Of a stretch of 64,000 nucleotides of DNA, positions 23,285-35,482 are shown one piece after another; the first letter of the stretch is position 1; every line of letters begins with the position of its first letter. The DNA comes from Batkoa obscura (lineage: Eukaryota; Entomophthoromycota; Entomophthoromycetes; Entomophthorales; Batkoaceae). The notes below the pieces were generated by a model. That model saw only the letters and a list, made by a program, of their open reading frames with translations. It had not been told where the DNA came from and did no database searches. Both the position numbers and the translations under genes were made by a program. The stretch is taken from positions 372,001 through 436,000 of the forward strand of contig JASVEC010000019.1 of NCBI GenBank assembly GCA_030770535.1, read 5' to 3'.

Positions 23285-23545
23285 TATTGTAATATTGTTC
23301 CTTTTAATTAATATTTATTATTAGTTGAGTTTATTGTGAAGTTGGAAATTTCATGTTAAAAAAATAAACGTACTGAACTATTAAAGGTTTAAAATAGTGA
23401 TGGCTCAAAACCAGTTATATATTGATTGGCTATTTCCAACATAACCTCTCACTTTTATAGCAGCTTTAAATATGTTTTTTAAAACCAGTACCGTAAAAAG
23501 TGGACAAAAGTTTAAAGTTGCCCTAAAAGTACTTACCCAGTTTAT

Positions 23546-23658
23546 AATCCCCGGCGGGGTCGAACCTGGAATCTTCTATTCCACAGACAAACTGTATATT
23601 GTTTCAGTCTCCTGGAGATATCCAAGCACCTTTTAGCCTAACCACGAAGGTATACCCC
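23546..23658 (-). pseudogene. tRNA-Arg-derived pseudogene with internal insertion
   Basis: The 3' half is close to the tRNA-Arg genes at 58110 and 60669 (GGAATAGAAGATTCCAGG then GGTTCGACCCCG), but the anticodon loop is altered. About 30 extra bases sit before it, and the 5' half matches only in GTGG and TAAAAGGTGCT. A- and B-box-like sequences survive. The T-arm/acceptor junction has the same flipped order as the copy at 60669. Confidence 0.6.
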
Positions 23659-24310
23659 AAATAATAACTGTATCCATTTAATCTCTTAAACTAAACCCCG
23701 CGTTCAGTTACTAGCAAGTAGTAATTCTCAATAACTATAGAACTTACGTTAGGAAGTTCTAGTAGTATATTTTTAGATCATAATTCAATAATTAGTAGAT
23801 TTAATATTTTAGTTTGAATTTGATATAAAATAAACTATTGGTTTGATGGTAAACTTTTGATTGATATCTTTATGAATGTAAAATAGTAATTGAAATTGAA
23901 ATAGTATATAGTTCAAGATTAATGTTGAAAAATGTGAATAAAATAGTTGAAAATGAAATAGAAATTAGTAACAAAGTGCTAAAATAATAAGATACTAATT
24001 GTTGGTATAGTATCATAAATAGTAAAATGACTGGATATTGTAAATAAATAAATGAAATGATAAAATACATTAATTAAAATTATTAAATAATTTAAAGAAA
24101 GTATTAAAAATTTAGAAGATAATAGCTTTTGAGGAAAGTATCATAAATTCAAATTGTAATGAAGTTCTCTGGCTACTTTCTAATTTGAAAAGTACGAGTT
24201 TTTCAAATCTAGGAGATAAGCTGAAAGATTATATACATCCACTATGCCAACTGCTTTAAGAACGCTAAATACATGAAGCTTTTTCTTAATTATTTTCCTT
24301 TGAATAAATT

Positions 24311-24371
24311 TGGAATATTAATCTTCTGTTGCGTAGACAGGCAGACGCCTTATCGATTGGGCCACAGGACC
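24311..24371 (-). pseudogene. tRNA-Arg 5'-half remnant
   Basis: Minus strand GGTCCTGTGGCCCAATCGATA, then GGCGTCTG and a degraded anticodon arm, match the tRNA-Arg(ACG) gene from the acceptor through the anticodon arm. An insertion follows the anticodon arm, and the T-arm and 3' acceptor strand are missing. Confidence 0.8.
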
Positions 24372-24497
24372 GTTTTTTAAATTATAAAAATTAACAAATC
24401 AAAAAACCAAAATTAAAATCATAAAATTCAATCAAATATCCAATTATTACTATGTTTATTATTAAATAACTTCCCTATTTTCCTTCAACTCTCCCAT

Positions 24498-27400
24498 TTA
24501 CGTATAAAATTTCTTATTAATCAAATATAACAATAAATTAACATTGACTTTGACTTGTTCATCAAACAATGACAATGTTGTAACATTATCAAACTGAGCT
24601 TGTAATAATTCATCAAACCTTAACTCTACCTTAGCATTAGGAATCTTCAACCCATGTAAAGCTGCTTCTACATGGAATACACCCATTTCATCTGAAGAAA
24701 TAGTCAATGACATTTTACCAAAATCATTTGGATTGAATTTAGCGATAGATTCTAATATTCCTCTTTTATATAATTCATCGGCTTTATATTTATAAGATCC
24801 AAATTTAGGCATTTTGCCAGATCGTTGTAAACCTTTAACATGAAAATACTGTTGTGAAAATGGTCTTGTTCGATGTTTTTTTTGTGCTTTTCCAGCACGC
24901 AGATTAGACATACAAGTGGAAATGTAAGAGTGGTAAGACTTTTTTTGTTCTAATAAAAAACTGCTGATTTCAGATAAATTCACTAAAGTTTGTCGGACTT
25001 TGCGGAATTCTTCTGATCTTTGTTGGCGTCGTTGGTGTTTATTTTTAATATCTTTTGCAATAGCATTGACAATCGATTGATAGCCATCTTCTTTTGATAC
25101 TAATCCATAAGATTCTAAATCTTCCATATTTTTTAAGATATGTTGTTTAAGTTGTGTTAAAGTAAGTCTAATTAAAATAGATTAAATTGTTAATATTATG
25201 CAATAATTAATATTAAATTGAATTTTTACCTTCTTAAATTGGCCAAAAAATCAGAAGTTAAAAGATCAATGGAACTAGAAGATGATTCGGAAGGTGATGG
25301 TGAATCATTGATTTTTTCGTTATTCGATATTTCTTCATCAAGTATTATAGAATATTTAACTTCTTCTTCTTTTGATACTTCTTTTAATAATATACTATGC
25401 AGTGTTTGACCAGATTGTACTTTAATAACATATAATACTTGTCTTTTAGTTTCTAAAAAGATTTGTTGGGCAACTTCAGCTTTTTCTAGGTTAAAAAATA
25501 AGATAAAATAAACTACTATTAAATAAATAAATAATTTATACTTACGGTTATTACTAGTTAAAGGGTCGGTTAATACTAAAGCAATTTCTTTACCAAGTGT
25601 ACGATCATCAAAATTCATCAATTGAGGAGCAGGACCTAACTCATTAAGTATTTTATGAATAGGATCGTTTTCATCTACTGCAATTATATCTGCATTTTCA
25701 TGGATTAAACGATGTAAAGAAATAATTTCATTGTATGAAATATAAATTGTTGGTTTTCTTGTATTTACTTGGTCTAAATATTCATCAATGTCAAATACGA
25801 TTTCTGGCTCATCTACTTCAGTTACTATTTATATAGAAATAAATTATTAATATTAATTTATTTAACTATATTACACTCTATTAAATTTACCTGATTCAAA
25901 ATAACGAGCAAATTTCTCAGCTGTAAAACCAATAAAATTATTTAAGGGTTGTAAAAAGATATTTTCATCTGAAAATAATTTGCCCATTGAAACTTGATTT
26001 AACATTTTGGCAATCTAAAAAAATACATTGATTAACTAGATCATCTTTAATACAATATTCTAATATTTACTTCAGCTAAATTTTTTCTTTGTATTGGATT
26101 AATTACAGTTTCAATGACATCAAACAATTCTGGTGCTCTAAATAATACATCATTAAAAACAAAATACATATAAAACCCAATTTTAAATTTACGTAATAGC
26201 AGGATTAATATATCTATAATAAACCAAATGTCCTACTACTTTAATAATTGTATTTGGTCTTTCTTCAGGGAATTTAGCCTGTAATAAAACATTATTAATC
26301 ATTTATATAATATCTTTTAAATAAAATTATCTACAATTAATGCTTTCTTTAGTTCTTTAGCGATATATCTAACACCATAAGGCATGGAATCTAATGAATC
26401 TAAAATGGCATCAATCATAGAAGAGGTAATTGAGCGAAGTTGCTGTAAATCTAAAAACAAAATATAAATACATAAATCATTATATAAAAATAAACAAACT
26501 TACGTTTAATAAAAGCAGCTTTTGTTTCAGGATCATTTAAAGCAGATTGTTTAGAAACATTATATTTCTTTTTAGATTTTGTCCCAGTTTTAGATTCTTC
26601 TTCTCTAATTACTCCACGATAAATCTAAAATAATTCAAGTTATAATTAATGAATTATTGTTCCATTTATTTTATAATAATGATTAAAAATTCTTACACAA
26701 ACAGGATCTGTTTCTAAATCCAAATCTTTATCTTCTAATATAGGTTTAATTAAAGGTTGAAGTAAATCTCTTAAATATTTCCTTTCTTTTGCACCTCGAT
26801 TATAATGAACTGCCAATTGAATAAATACTGGATTGCCTCTCAAAAATTCTTCAATTTTATTAACGCTGTTAATTTCTTCGTCAATGGCTTGCTATAACAA
26901 TTGAAGTATTAATACTAAAATATTATTGCTATTATTGTTAACTTACTTTAAATAATTTCAACAATAGATATTCTTCTCTTTTATTTTGGGCAAAATTGAA
27001 GAGGGTTAGAACAATTGTCTCAATAAATTTTTTACCTCGATCCCCCATTTGATTTTTATTATAAACTAATAATCTAGCTAAATAAACTGGGTGTATTTGT
27101 AATAAATAAAATAATGATTGGTAATTTTTTAGTTTCATTCTTGATTCTTTATCTAAACTTTTTAATGAAAAGCCTGAAATTGATACATTTGTACTACTCA
27201 TTGAGCCAAATGAATTAAAGCTACCACTTCCATCTAATGCAAATGAATTTCTTTTGGATTGAAATAATCCTTTACTGGAATTTACTACTTCATCTAGTGT
27301 AATTCGATTTTTGACTAATAAAGCTATTTTGATATCTAATTCACTTAATTCTGATTCTGTTGTTTTGTTAGATCTTATTGTTTGTACTACTTTTTGTCGT

Positions 27401-29644
27401 AATTTTTCTAATTCCAATTCGGCTGTAAAATCAGCATCTGTGTCATCCAATAAATACAAAAAGTTTCTCATTGCTGCTACAGGTGGGTTTTCTTTCATTG
27501 CTAATCAAATTCAATATATTAATACTATCTAATTAAATTAATTTTATTCTTACCAATATCATAATAAGCTCTTTTGGCCATTTTGGCTCTAAAAATAGAT
27601 TGTAATTTAATAACTGTATCTTCATGTTGTTCAAAATGATTTAATCTAGCGTTAGCTTGATTACGATGAATAAATCCTCTAGCCATAGCTTGAATTTGAC
27701 AAATTTTACTTTCTTGTTCATTTAAAAAAGTTAAATTTTTAGTCCATTTATTTCTAACTAATAAACCACGACCTAAACCTTGTAATAATTCGATTTTTTC
27801 ATAATTATTGTTTAATATTTCTTGTCTTTCTGTCCAGGCTTTTGTAGTTAAATGACGTTTGCACATGGCTTGTAAATCAATGATTTTAGTTTCATTCATT
27901 TTTAACTCATCCATTTTATGACTTTGTTCTTTTCTAGCTAAATGGCCTCGAACAATAGCTTGTAAGTTAATTATATCTTCTTTAGAAGCGATTATTTCTT
28001 CTTTGGCTTTTACAAATTTCCTTCTTGTCAAATACCCTTTAGCAATAGATTGGACATTTTGTATATTATTAGTCTCCACTTTCAATTCAGCTTTAATTTC
28101 TTTATCTTTTCTTCTAGCTAATACGGCTTTAGAAAGTGCTTGTAAAGAAACAACTGTATTTTCTTTTTCATTGATAGATTTTAATTTTAATTGGTGTTCT
28201 TTCTGTACTAGCTTGGATTTTATTAATGCTTGTAATGAGCAAACACTGCTATTAACGGTTTCACTAGTTAAATTGGATTTAATCAAATTTACTTTTTTTC
28301 TAGTTAATACTCCTTTGCATAACCCTTGAAGCTCGGGTAAACTGGCTGATTGACTTTGTATTACTTTTAATTTTTCAGAATATATTAAGCGTACTGCTAC
28401 TCCCTTAGCTTGGGCTTGTAGCTAATAGAAAAATTTTAATATATTATTACAAACAATTATTTTAAAACACATACCTTAGTAATTTTCTCAGCAACTTCAC
28501 TAACTTGTTGTTTTTTATGTAAATAATTATTACGGCTCAATAAACCTCTAGAAAGTGCTTGAATAGTAACTACTTTTGGTTCAACTTGAGTTTTTATTTC
28601 ATTAACTTTATGCAAATACTTCTTCCTCTCCAATACTTTTCTACTAATTGCTTGAAGTGAAATCACTTTATCTTCAATTAATTCTTCTCTTTTTATCCAA
28701 TCTCTACGCACTAAATAACCTCTCATGACACCTTGAACTTTTTTCAAACTATCTGTTTGTTGTTGAATATCATATTCCACAAAGGATTTAGTCAATGGTT
28801 CATTCATTTCTTTAGCTAATTGCGATCTCACATTTTTAAACTGTGGTAAAGCTACCCCTGAGTTATCTAATTGTCTTTGGGTTATGTGAATTTGTTCATC
28901 CGTAAATTGTAAATAACCAATTAAATTATTAATACTTGGAGCCAATTTACGTTTATATAATAAATGACTTAACGCATGTAAGCAATAAATAACTTTGGGG
29001 ATGTTTTTTTTATCATATAAATCCGTTAACTCAAATTTAAAATTTTCTGGTAATCCAATCTTATTTAATGCTGAAAATACATAATTGATATTATCAGAAT
29101 GACGATATTGCAAACGTTTATCCTAGATAATTAGGTTAACATAAATTGGAAATAAATTGTTTCTTTTTATGAGCAAAACTTACTTCAAATATCCTTTTTA
29201 CACAATCTGGTTCAAATTTTTTAACTAATTTAGCTAGGACAATGCCATTTCTAATATCTTCGTCTAAAGAAGTAATAGGTGCTATTTCTTCGCCAATAAT
29301 TTTTTCAATCCATCTAATTTAAAAACATTAACATAAATATCCCAAAGTGGCTAAGAATGAATATTAAATAATAATAATAATAAAACATACTCTTTAACTT
29401 CACCAATATGACATAAATATTCGTAAGCTTGTAAATTTTTTCTTTCAACATCAACCCAACTTCCTGTTCTTAAATATCGAGCGTTTCTCGGACTTTGTTT
29501 TGTTTTTTGTAAACGATGACGACCGGAAAGACCTAGAAAATGGTTTATTTGTTTAATTATTAATTTATAGGATCGTCTAAACCATTTACCGGTGACCTCA
29601 TTAGTATCCGGAGTAGATATCGTTAAATTATTTTTTTTAAACAT
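24498..29644 (-). CDS. IQG1: IQGAP-family cytokinetic scaffold (Iqg1/Rng2-like)
   Basis: Actin- and calmodulin-binding scaffold needed for the contractile ring. I assembled 14 exons: 29391-29644, 29184-29313, 28475-29122, 27554-28421, 26947-27500, 26697-26891, 26504-26624, 26335-26450, 26193-26278, 26071-26137, 25891-26014, 25546-25824, 25230-25485, 24498-25167. All junctions are GT-AG, introns are 52-77 bp, and the frame holds for 1455 residues. Order: calponin-homology domain (about 73-190; GIVLAKLVKKFEPDC); about 13 IQ-like repeats (257-630; VQGVMRGYLVRR, LQAIVRGHLARK, IQAMARGFIHR); the RasGAP-related domain (about 700-1060; EEYLLLKLF, FNFAQNKRE, VYYRYINPAI); and the RasGAP C-terminal region ending at 1455. 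IQGAP GRDs bind, but do not activate, Rho-type GTPases; no arginine finger is visible here. Length fits fungal IQGAPs. Confidence 0.93.
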
Positions 29645-30837
29645 ATTCCCTTATTGCTTTATGTTATTATTAAATTAATATCAAAGTTGGTTGATTATTA
29701 GCATTTAAAATTTTAAAGCTAAAAAAAAATAGAATTTGTTGAGTTTCAATATTTTATAATTGATGTTAAAATTTAGCTTTGAGTGTAATAAAACTGAGAA
29801 CCAATCAATTGGCTATAAATTTGTCCATTTTCTGAAGATGGGGCATGCTAAGTTTAAAGTTTGAGTGATAATTAATAGGTTTAAAGATGTGGAAGTGGAA
29901 CGTTTTTAGGGTTTTAGCAGATAAGTATTGTAATATACCAGATATTAAATCATATGAGAGATTACAAATCTTACACTAGCAACTACTATAGAATTCTACT
30001 TTGAAGAAATAAAATCAACTTCCTTATCAGAAATGATAGTTGTTTTTCTAAAAAAACAAGTAAATTCTAATTAGCTCATAGTGACACTTAATTTTTTTAA
30101 GACCTTTAAGTTACCCATAGTCTCTAAAAATTATTGTACCAAAGTTATCAAATTTTAATAAACAATTTTTTGTGATTTTTTAAACAATGATTTATAGCGA
30201 TTTAATCAATATTGATTAAGTTTAAAATCTGGATTAAAATTTAAAATTGGATTTTAGTTTCACTTTTTTTGTTCATTTTCTATGCAGCATAAAATTTTAA
30301 AAAATACTAGTTAAATTTTTCAGCCTTGTAATTTACAAAATCAATGGTTTTGTTCATTGTTAAATTTACCAAATAAACTTTATACCTTTAATTTAAAATA
30401 GGATTGGCATGTATATAAATATCATTTAAAATACAGCGACGTTATTATGACTAGACGTTAACATTTGTTAACTTAAATGATAAATGTAGATACTATTTTT
30501 GCTCTATTTATTTGACCATTTTCATTTAAAATTTGAAAATATTATAATGTGTAAGTATTAAGCCAAAAAAAACAGTCCAATGGTAACTATTTAAAATTAA
30601 GCAAAAAAGTGACTGTTCTGAAGTTGCTGGTTGGTCTTCATTTTAAACATTTGGATTATCAAAACTGGAAAAAAATTGAACCTTGGGTTTAAGCTAGTTT
30701 ATGTTGAACTCAATATATATATGGCTTGTTAAATGAAAGCAGTAAAGGCAAATCTGTGCTGAGGTTACTATTTTAATATTTCATTAGAAGTTAATCATAA
30801 ACAGTAGTAAAAGGGACTAAAACTTATTTGATAGAAA
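29645..30837. other. Intergenic, no gene seen
   Basis: About 1.2 kb of AT-rich DNA without MITE copies. A GAAAGCAGTAAAGGCAAATCTGTGCT element near 30738 resembles the sequence upstream of the intact tyrosinase (near 34240-34265). Confidence 0.55.
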
Positions 30838-31986
30838 ATGAACTTTATTATAGAAGTGTATTTAATATTTTTATCTTGATTCAGCTGACATTGAGAAAAT
30901 TTCAGAGTGTAATAAGAAAACTAGAGATATGGGAATTAGATAAGGATCAAAAGTAGCGATTCTTCAAAGCCGTAAAAAATTTAAACAGTGACAAAGGGAA
31001 TAATAAATTTACTAGGTATTTTGCTCTACATAGTAAACAGTTTTTTGATATCTACAACAGCCTAGTTTTTTCCATGGAGTCGAGCTTATCTCAATAGTTT
31101 TGAAAAAGATCCACAGACTATTGATAGTAGTATAATTCTACTTTATTGTGATTACTCAGCTGACTAGGATAATCCAACAAATATGATAATACTTAATGAT
31201 GGATACTTTTGTAGAAAAATAGATAAACATAAAAATTGTGTGATAGTGGTCCTTTTGCGAATTTTATAGTAAACACACTAACAAGGGATCATTTGAAGAG
31301 AGATTATAATGCAGGTAGACGAACGACCCCATTTTATCCACCAGAACTTGCTGAAGACATTATGGCGTCATCAAAGAACTACAATAGCTTTAGTAAGATG
31401 ATTGAGTACCTTCTATACGATAGCATCCGTACTAATATTGGTGGCTATTTTGGTGATTTAATTGAGGCATTTTCTTCTAATGACCCATCATTCTATACGC
31501 ATCACGCTTTTATTGATATTTTTTGGCATGAGTGGCAGTTATATAATTCTAATTTAGAAAAGAGCTATTTCGGATCAAAAGAAATAAATCAGTTAGTAGA
31601 AATGATATACTTCATGGACTTAATGTAACGGTAGCCCCTGCTTTTAACATAAAAAGCGATAGCTATTGTTAGAAATATAAAAATATTATATAAATACCAA
31701 GAGTACTAAAACAACCCTAGGATTTATCATTGTGCCTATTGCTGGATGTTTTAGTTTCGGAGTGGTCCTTGTGCGAATTAGTTCATATATCAAATTCATT
31801 GTTAGTGGATCGGCTACTGTTTTTAAATCTCGTTCCAATCAAAAGAAAGTTATACCTTTTGTTGAACTAATGTCAGAAAATATATCTATTATAAAAAATA
31901 TGAACGTTACTTATTTAAAAGAACTTGAAGCTAATTAACAATTCATTCAGCTTTTAAATGACCTTCTAGATTGTAAAACTATTTAG
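30838..31986 (+). pseudogene. Tyrosinase pseudogene 2
   Basis: Dead paralogue aligned end to end with the tyrosinase at 34325-35482, without a MITE. Early stops interrupt the N-terminus, and the copper-A region is damaged (TTTTTCCATGG-AGTCGAGC replaces the WHR codons, so the third copper-A histidine is lost). The longest frame (31236-31628) preserves YPPELAEDIMAS and the copper-B core DPSFYTHHAFIDIFWHEWQ, but the first copper-B HxxxH has become YDSIR. A second surviving frame (31732-31938) covers the C-terminal domain. Less similar to the intact gene than the coding domains of a recent copy would be. Confidence 0.88.
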
Positions 31987-32090
31987 ATACTTTTATTTTA
32001 TTTTATTAAATTTACGAATAAAATATTAATAAATAAATTATTGTCATTTGCTAGAAAGTTATTTCTGAAGCAATCTCTTTTTTAAGCAAA

Positions 32091-32193
32091 TGGGGATGTA
32101 TTTTTATATTTAAGAATTTTACTAACAAATTTTCCGCTCAAATAGCACTTAAAAAATGGAAAAAATGACGAAGTCAAAAAAAAAACACTACCA
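32091..32193 (-). mobile_element. MITE copy 7
   Basis: Intact TGGGGATG left end; right end altered to CACTACCA. CCGCTCAAATAGCACTTAAA core present. Confidence 0.88.
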
Positions 32194-32452
32194 AATCTTA
32201 TTTTAAGAATACAGAATTGCTACAAGCACTTTTTTGCACTAAATAATTATTTTAAAAATGAAAGACATCTGTTATTACAAGCAATAACCTACTTATTTTT
32301 TCTCTAAAAAAGAGCATTAGCTTAGAAACGATTTTTACTGTTATAATTTAGTTTATAGTAAAGGTGCTTTATAAATAACTTCAATTTTTGATTACAAGAT
32401 AATTAGCATGAAATTAAATAAACTGAGGAGTCAGAAAATCCAAAAAACTATA

Positions 32453-32551
32453 TGGGAGTGTTTTTTTAACTTCATTACTTTTTCCTTTTTTAAGCGCTAT
32501 TTAAGTGGAAAATTTGTTAGTAGAGTTCTTAAATACAAAAATACATCCCCA
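32453..32551 (+). mobile_element. MITE copy 8
   Basis: TGGGAGTG...CATCCCCA with TA on both sides. The left-end GGGAGTG variant recurs in copies 11, 16 (GGGGGTG) and 19, suggesting a subfamily. Confidence 0.92.
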
Positions 32552-32917
32552 TATTTTCAAGGCAAAAATAGCTCAAAAAAATATTACTAAATTAATAGAT
32601 TTACTCTCAGTTCTATTTAAAGCAGCCACAAGTCATAAGACCTTGAATTTAAAGCAAAAATTAAATTAAACTAAATTAAACCCTAAATTTCTTTCATCAA
32701 TATACTTAAATGAAATACATTACGCTGTCTTAAATTATATTTTAAAATATTATTATTTTATAGCATAAAATAATTTTTTACTAAAAATTTTTCTTGACTT
32801 TTTACTCACCTTATTTTGTTATAATCGACTATTAAATTTTTTATAAAGCTTTACAGGGTATATAGAAAACTAAAAGCAGAATTTGATTATGTGAATAGGA
32901 TACTAAATAAAGCTATA

Positions 32918-33016
32918 TGGAGATGTATTTTTTTATTTAAGAATTTTATTAGCAATCTTTCTGTTTAAATACTGCTTAAAAATGGAAAAAGTGGTGAAAC
33001 CAAAAAAATGTCCTTA
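32918..33016 (-). mobile_element. MITE copy 9
   Basis: TGGAGATGTATTTTT left end, degraded TGTCCTTA right end; only 21 bp separate it from copy 10. Confidence 0.85.
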
Positions 33017-33037
33017 TGTACTACAAACTTTAATATA

Positions 33038-33130
33038 TGGGGACGTATTTTTATATTTAAAAATTTACTAGCAAATTTTCCGCTTAAACAGCGCTTAAAA
33101 AATGGAAAAAATAATTAAAAAGCACTCCCA
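33038..33130 (-). mobile_element. MITE copy 10
   Basis: TGGGGACGTATTTTT left end, CACTCCCA right end, TA on both sides. Confidence 0.9.
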
Positions 33131-33604
33131 TATTTCAAGTGTTTTTAAAAAAAATATAGAATAAGAACTTGACATATAAATAAACAAAATTGGTACAGGT
33201 TTATTATTCAAAGTATTCTGAATATCATTTTTATTTGTGCAGATTGTCTTACATTCTGTTTACTTTGTTAACTTTAATTTATTTTAAAGAGTATAAAATT
33301 ATTAAAAGCATATATTTAAATATACATGATGATTAAAAGAAACATAAACAATGAGGTGAAAACATGGTATATTAAAAAATAGTGCATAAAATACAATATG
33401 AGATCAAATCTCAATTATCTAATAGATAAAGCTTTAAACATAGTTGTAATAAGAGTAAGTAGTAATCAAAACTGTAGCATTTGGTTGGTTTGTAGTAGTT
33501 TATTTTTGATATTTCTGATATTTTTAATAATATTGAAACTTAGTCTTAAAAATAATAATTTTGAACAATTTTGAGCAATTTATTCATTTAATATTGGGCT
33601 TTGG

Positions 33605-33853
33605 TGTAGGTAGGAGACATCTTTATGTTGAGATTTTTATATAGGTTTCAGTAGAAGCAGCCGTTTTAACCCGGAATCATACAAGTAATTTTACTAAAAT
33701 AAAATGGCCAGGACAAAATAAAGCAAGGTAATAGTATTCAAATTACAGGTGAGGGTTTATTTCTATGAAATTTCTTTTACATGATTTCAGGCTAAAATGA
33801 CTATCCCTGATGAAACCTGCATAAAAATCTCAGTATAAAATTGCCTATCTATA
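33605..33853. repeat. Long imperfect inverted repeat (fold-back)
   Basis: Arm 33605-33705 (starting TGTAGGTAGG) matches the reverse complement of 33754-33853 (TATAGATAGG) over about 100 bp, with a spacer of about 48 bp. Shared blocks include TGAGATTTTTAT, AGGTTTCA, TTTTA-CC and AATCAT. Most differences are transitions. It has none of the MITE family's sequence. Either an old fold-back element or a hairpin-RNA locus; no coding potential. Confidence 0.75.
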
Positions 33854-34281
33854 TTAAAACAGGTTCGTGTTTTCTGATTTATGTCACTTTCATTTTTTTA
33901 ATGAGTTTAAAACAAAACAATAAAATCTCAAAAACTAAAATTGAAATTTAATTTTTGAACATAATTTTTTTAAAAACAACTGAAATAGTCAGATAATTAA
34001 AAATGCTGAAGTTATTGAAGTAATAGTTATATTATCATATACTCTTTTTGTAGGTTTGTTATTAAACCAGCTTCAACTTACAGTTAGAGCGAAAATCTTT
34101 TAAATTTAGATAATCATGAGAATTCAAATTTCAAGTTATTACTAAAGTTAAAATTCTAAACATTGAGTTCCTTTTCATTTTTTATAAGCCGCTTCATAAA
34201 TATGCCTCAGTCTATTTAAGAAAAGAATATCATCATCATCAAAGCAGTAAAGAGGCATTTGTGCTAAGTTTTTTCTTATGA

Positions 34282-34289
34282 TATAAATA
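34282..34289 (+). promoter_or_regulatory. Putative TATA box of the intact tyrosinase
   Basis: TATAAATA, 35 bp upstream of the ATG at 34325, so the leader would be very short. Confidence 0.45.
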
Positions 34290-34324
34290 GCAATGAGAAA
34301 AAACATAAATTATTTAGCAGAAAA

Positions 34325-35482
34325 ATGAAATTATTTTTACAAAGTTCCTTCGTTTTAATTCTCTTGTTACAATTGGTATTAGGTAAATGTCAACAGATAG
34401 TGAGAAGACCAGAGATTCGAGAGCTAACTAAAGATCAAAGAGAAAGATTCTTTAACGCCATTAAAGTCTTAAACAGTGATAAAGGAAATAACAAATTTAC
34501 AGGGTATTCAACTATTCATAATATATATTTCAATGAGATCCATTTCAACCCTTCATTTTTCCCATGGCATCGAGCATACCTTCGCATGTTTGAGAAAGAC
34601 TTGCAATCCATTGATAGTAGCATTATCTTGCCTTATTGGGATTGGTCTTTAGATTCCGATGACCCAACAAATTCTATTATACTTAGTGATGAGTATTTTG
34701 GTAAGAATGGTGACAAAGATACACACTGTGTAACCAGTGGTCCCTTTGCTAATTTCATGGTAAATGTACCAAAAAGGCACTGTTTAAAAAGGGACTATAA
34801 CAAAGGGGATAAAGTAACTCCATTTTACCCACCAGAATCTATTGAGGCTATTATAGCTTCGTCAAAGAATTACATCACCTTTAGAAATGTAATCGAATAT
34901 CTACCTCATTCTGTCATCCATACCAATATCGGTGGGGCTGTAGGTGATTTATCGGATTTCTTTTCACCTAATGATCCGTTATTTTATATGCATCATGCTT
35001 TCATTGATCTTTTATGGCATGAGTGGCAATTGCGTAATCCTAGTTTAGCAAATAGCTATAGCGGATTAAAGAGACTTAAGCCTGTTAGTTCAAACGATAT
35101 ACTTGATGGACTCAATGTAACAGTGGCGACTACACTTAACACAAAAGGTGATGGCTATTGCTATGAGTACAAGAGATATTATGCGAATTCAAAGAGTATC
35201 AAGGCAATATTAGGATTTATTGTTGTACCCACTACCGAATTTTTTAATTTTAGAGTGATCCTTGCACAAATTAATTTAGTTATTAAATACATCACTGGGG
35301 AGTTAATTACCATATTTAAACCACGTTCTGGTCAAAAGAAAATTATACCTTTTGTTGAGCCTATACCTGAAAATAGAATTGTTATGAAGAACATGAATGT
35401 TACTTATTTAAGAGAGCTTGAAGCTAATTACAAACAGTTTATACAGCTTTTGAATGACCTTCCGGATTATAAACCTATTTAA
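34325..35482 (+). CDS. Secreted tyrosinase (type-3 copper)
   Basis: Oxidises monophenols/o-diphenols to quinones, the entry step to melanin or cuticle-like cross-linking. The product is 385 residues with a signal peptide (SFVLILLLQLVLG, cut near residue 20). All six copper histidines are visible: copper A at His65 (STIHNIYF), His73 (NEIHFNP) and His82 (FFPWHRAYL); copper B at His195 and His199 (PHSVIH) and His223 (DPLFYMHHAFID). PYWDW follows copper A, as in the family. A C-terminal domain of about 140 residues could shield the active site until processed. No intron, whereas the housekeeping genes here are intron-rich. It is the only intact member of three copies in the window (18235 and 30838 are dead). 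Confidence 0.93.
   Translation: MKLFLQSSFVLILLLQLVLGKCQQIVRRPEIRELTKDQRERFFNAIKVLNSDKGNNKFTGYSTIHNIYFNEIHFNPSFFPWHRAYLRMFEKDLQSIDSSIILPYWDWSLDSDDPTNSIILSDEYFGKNGDKDTHCVTSGPFANFMVNVPKRHCLKRDYNKGDKVTPFYPPESIEAIIASSKNYITFRNVIEYLPHSVIHTNIGGAVGDLSDFFSPNDPLFYMHHAFIDLLWHEWQLRNPSLANSYSGLKRLKPVSSNDILDGLNVTVATTLNTKGDGYCYEYKRYYANSKSIKAILGFIVVPTTEFFNFRVILAQINLVIKYITGELITIFKPRSGQKKIIPFVEPIPENRIVMKNMNVTYLRELEANYKQFIQLLNDLPDYKPI

Larger units (their letters stand above)
23285..24497. other. Intergenic with two tRNA-Arg-derived remnants
   Basis: Apart from two broken tRNA copies (23546-23658 and 24311-24371) I see nothing coding. The region 23760-24120 is very A/T-rich. Confidence 0.6.
31987..34324. other. 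Intergenic: four MITEs and a 250-bp palindrome
   Basis: No gene. It holds MITE copies at 32091, 32453, 32918 and 33038, the long imperfect inverted repeat 33605-33853, and the upstream region of the intact tyrosinase. Confidence 0.7.
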
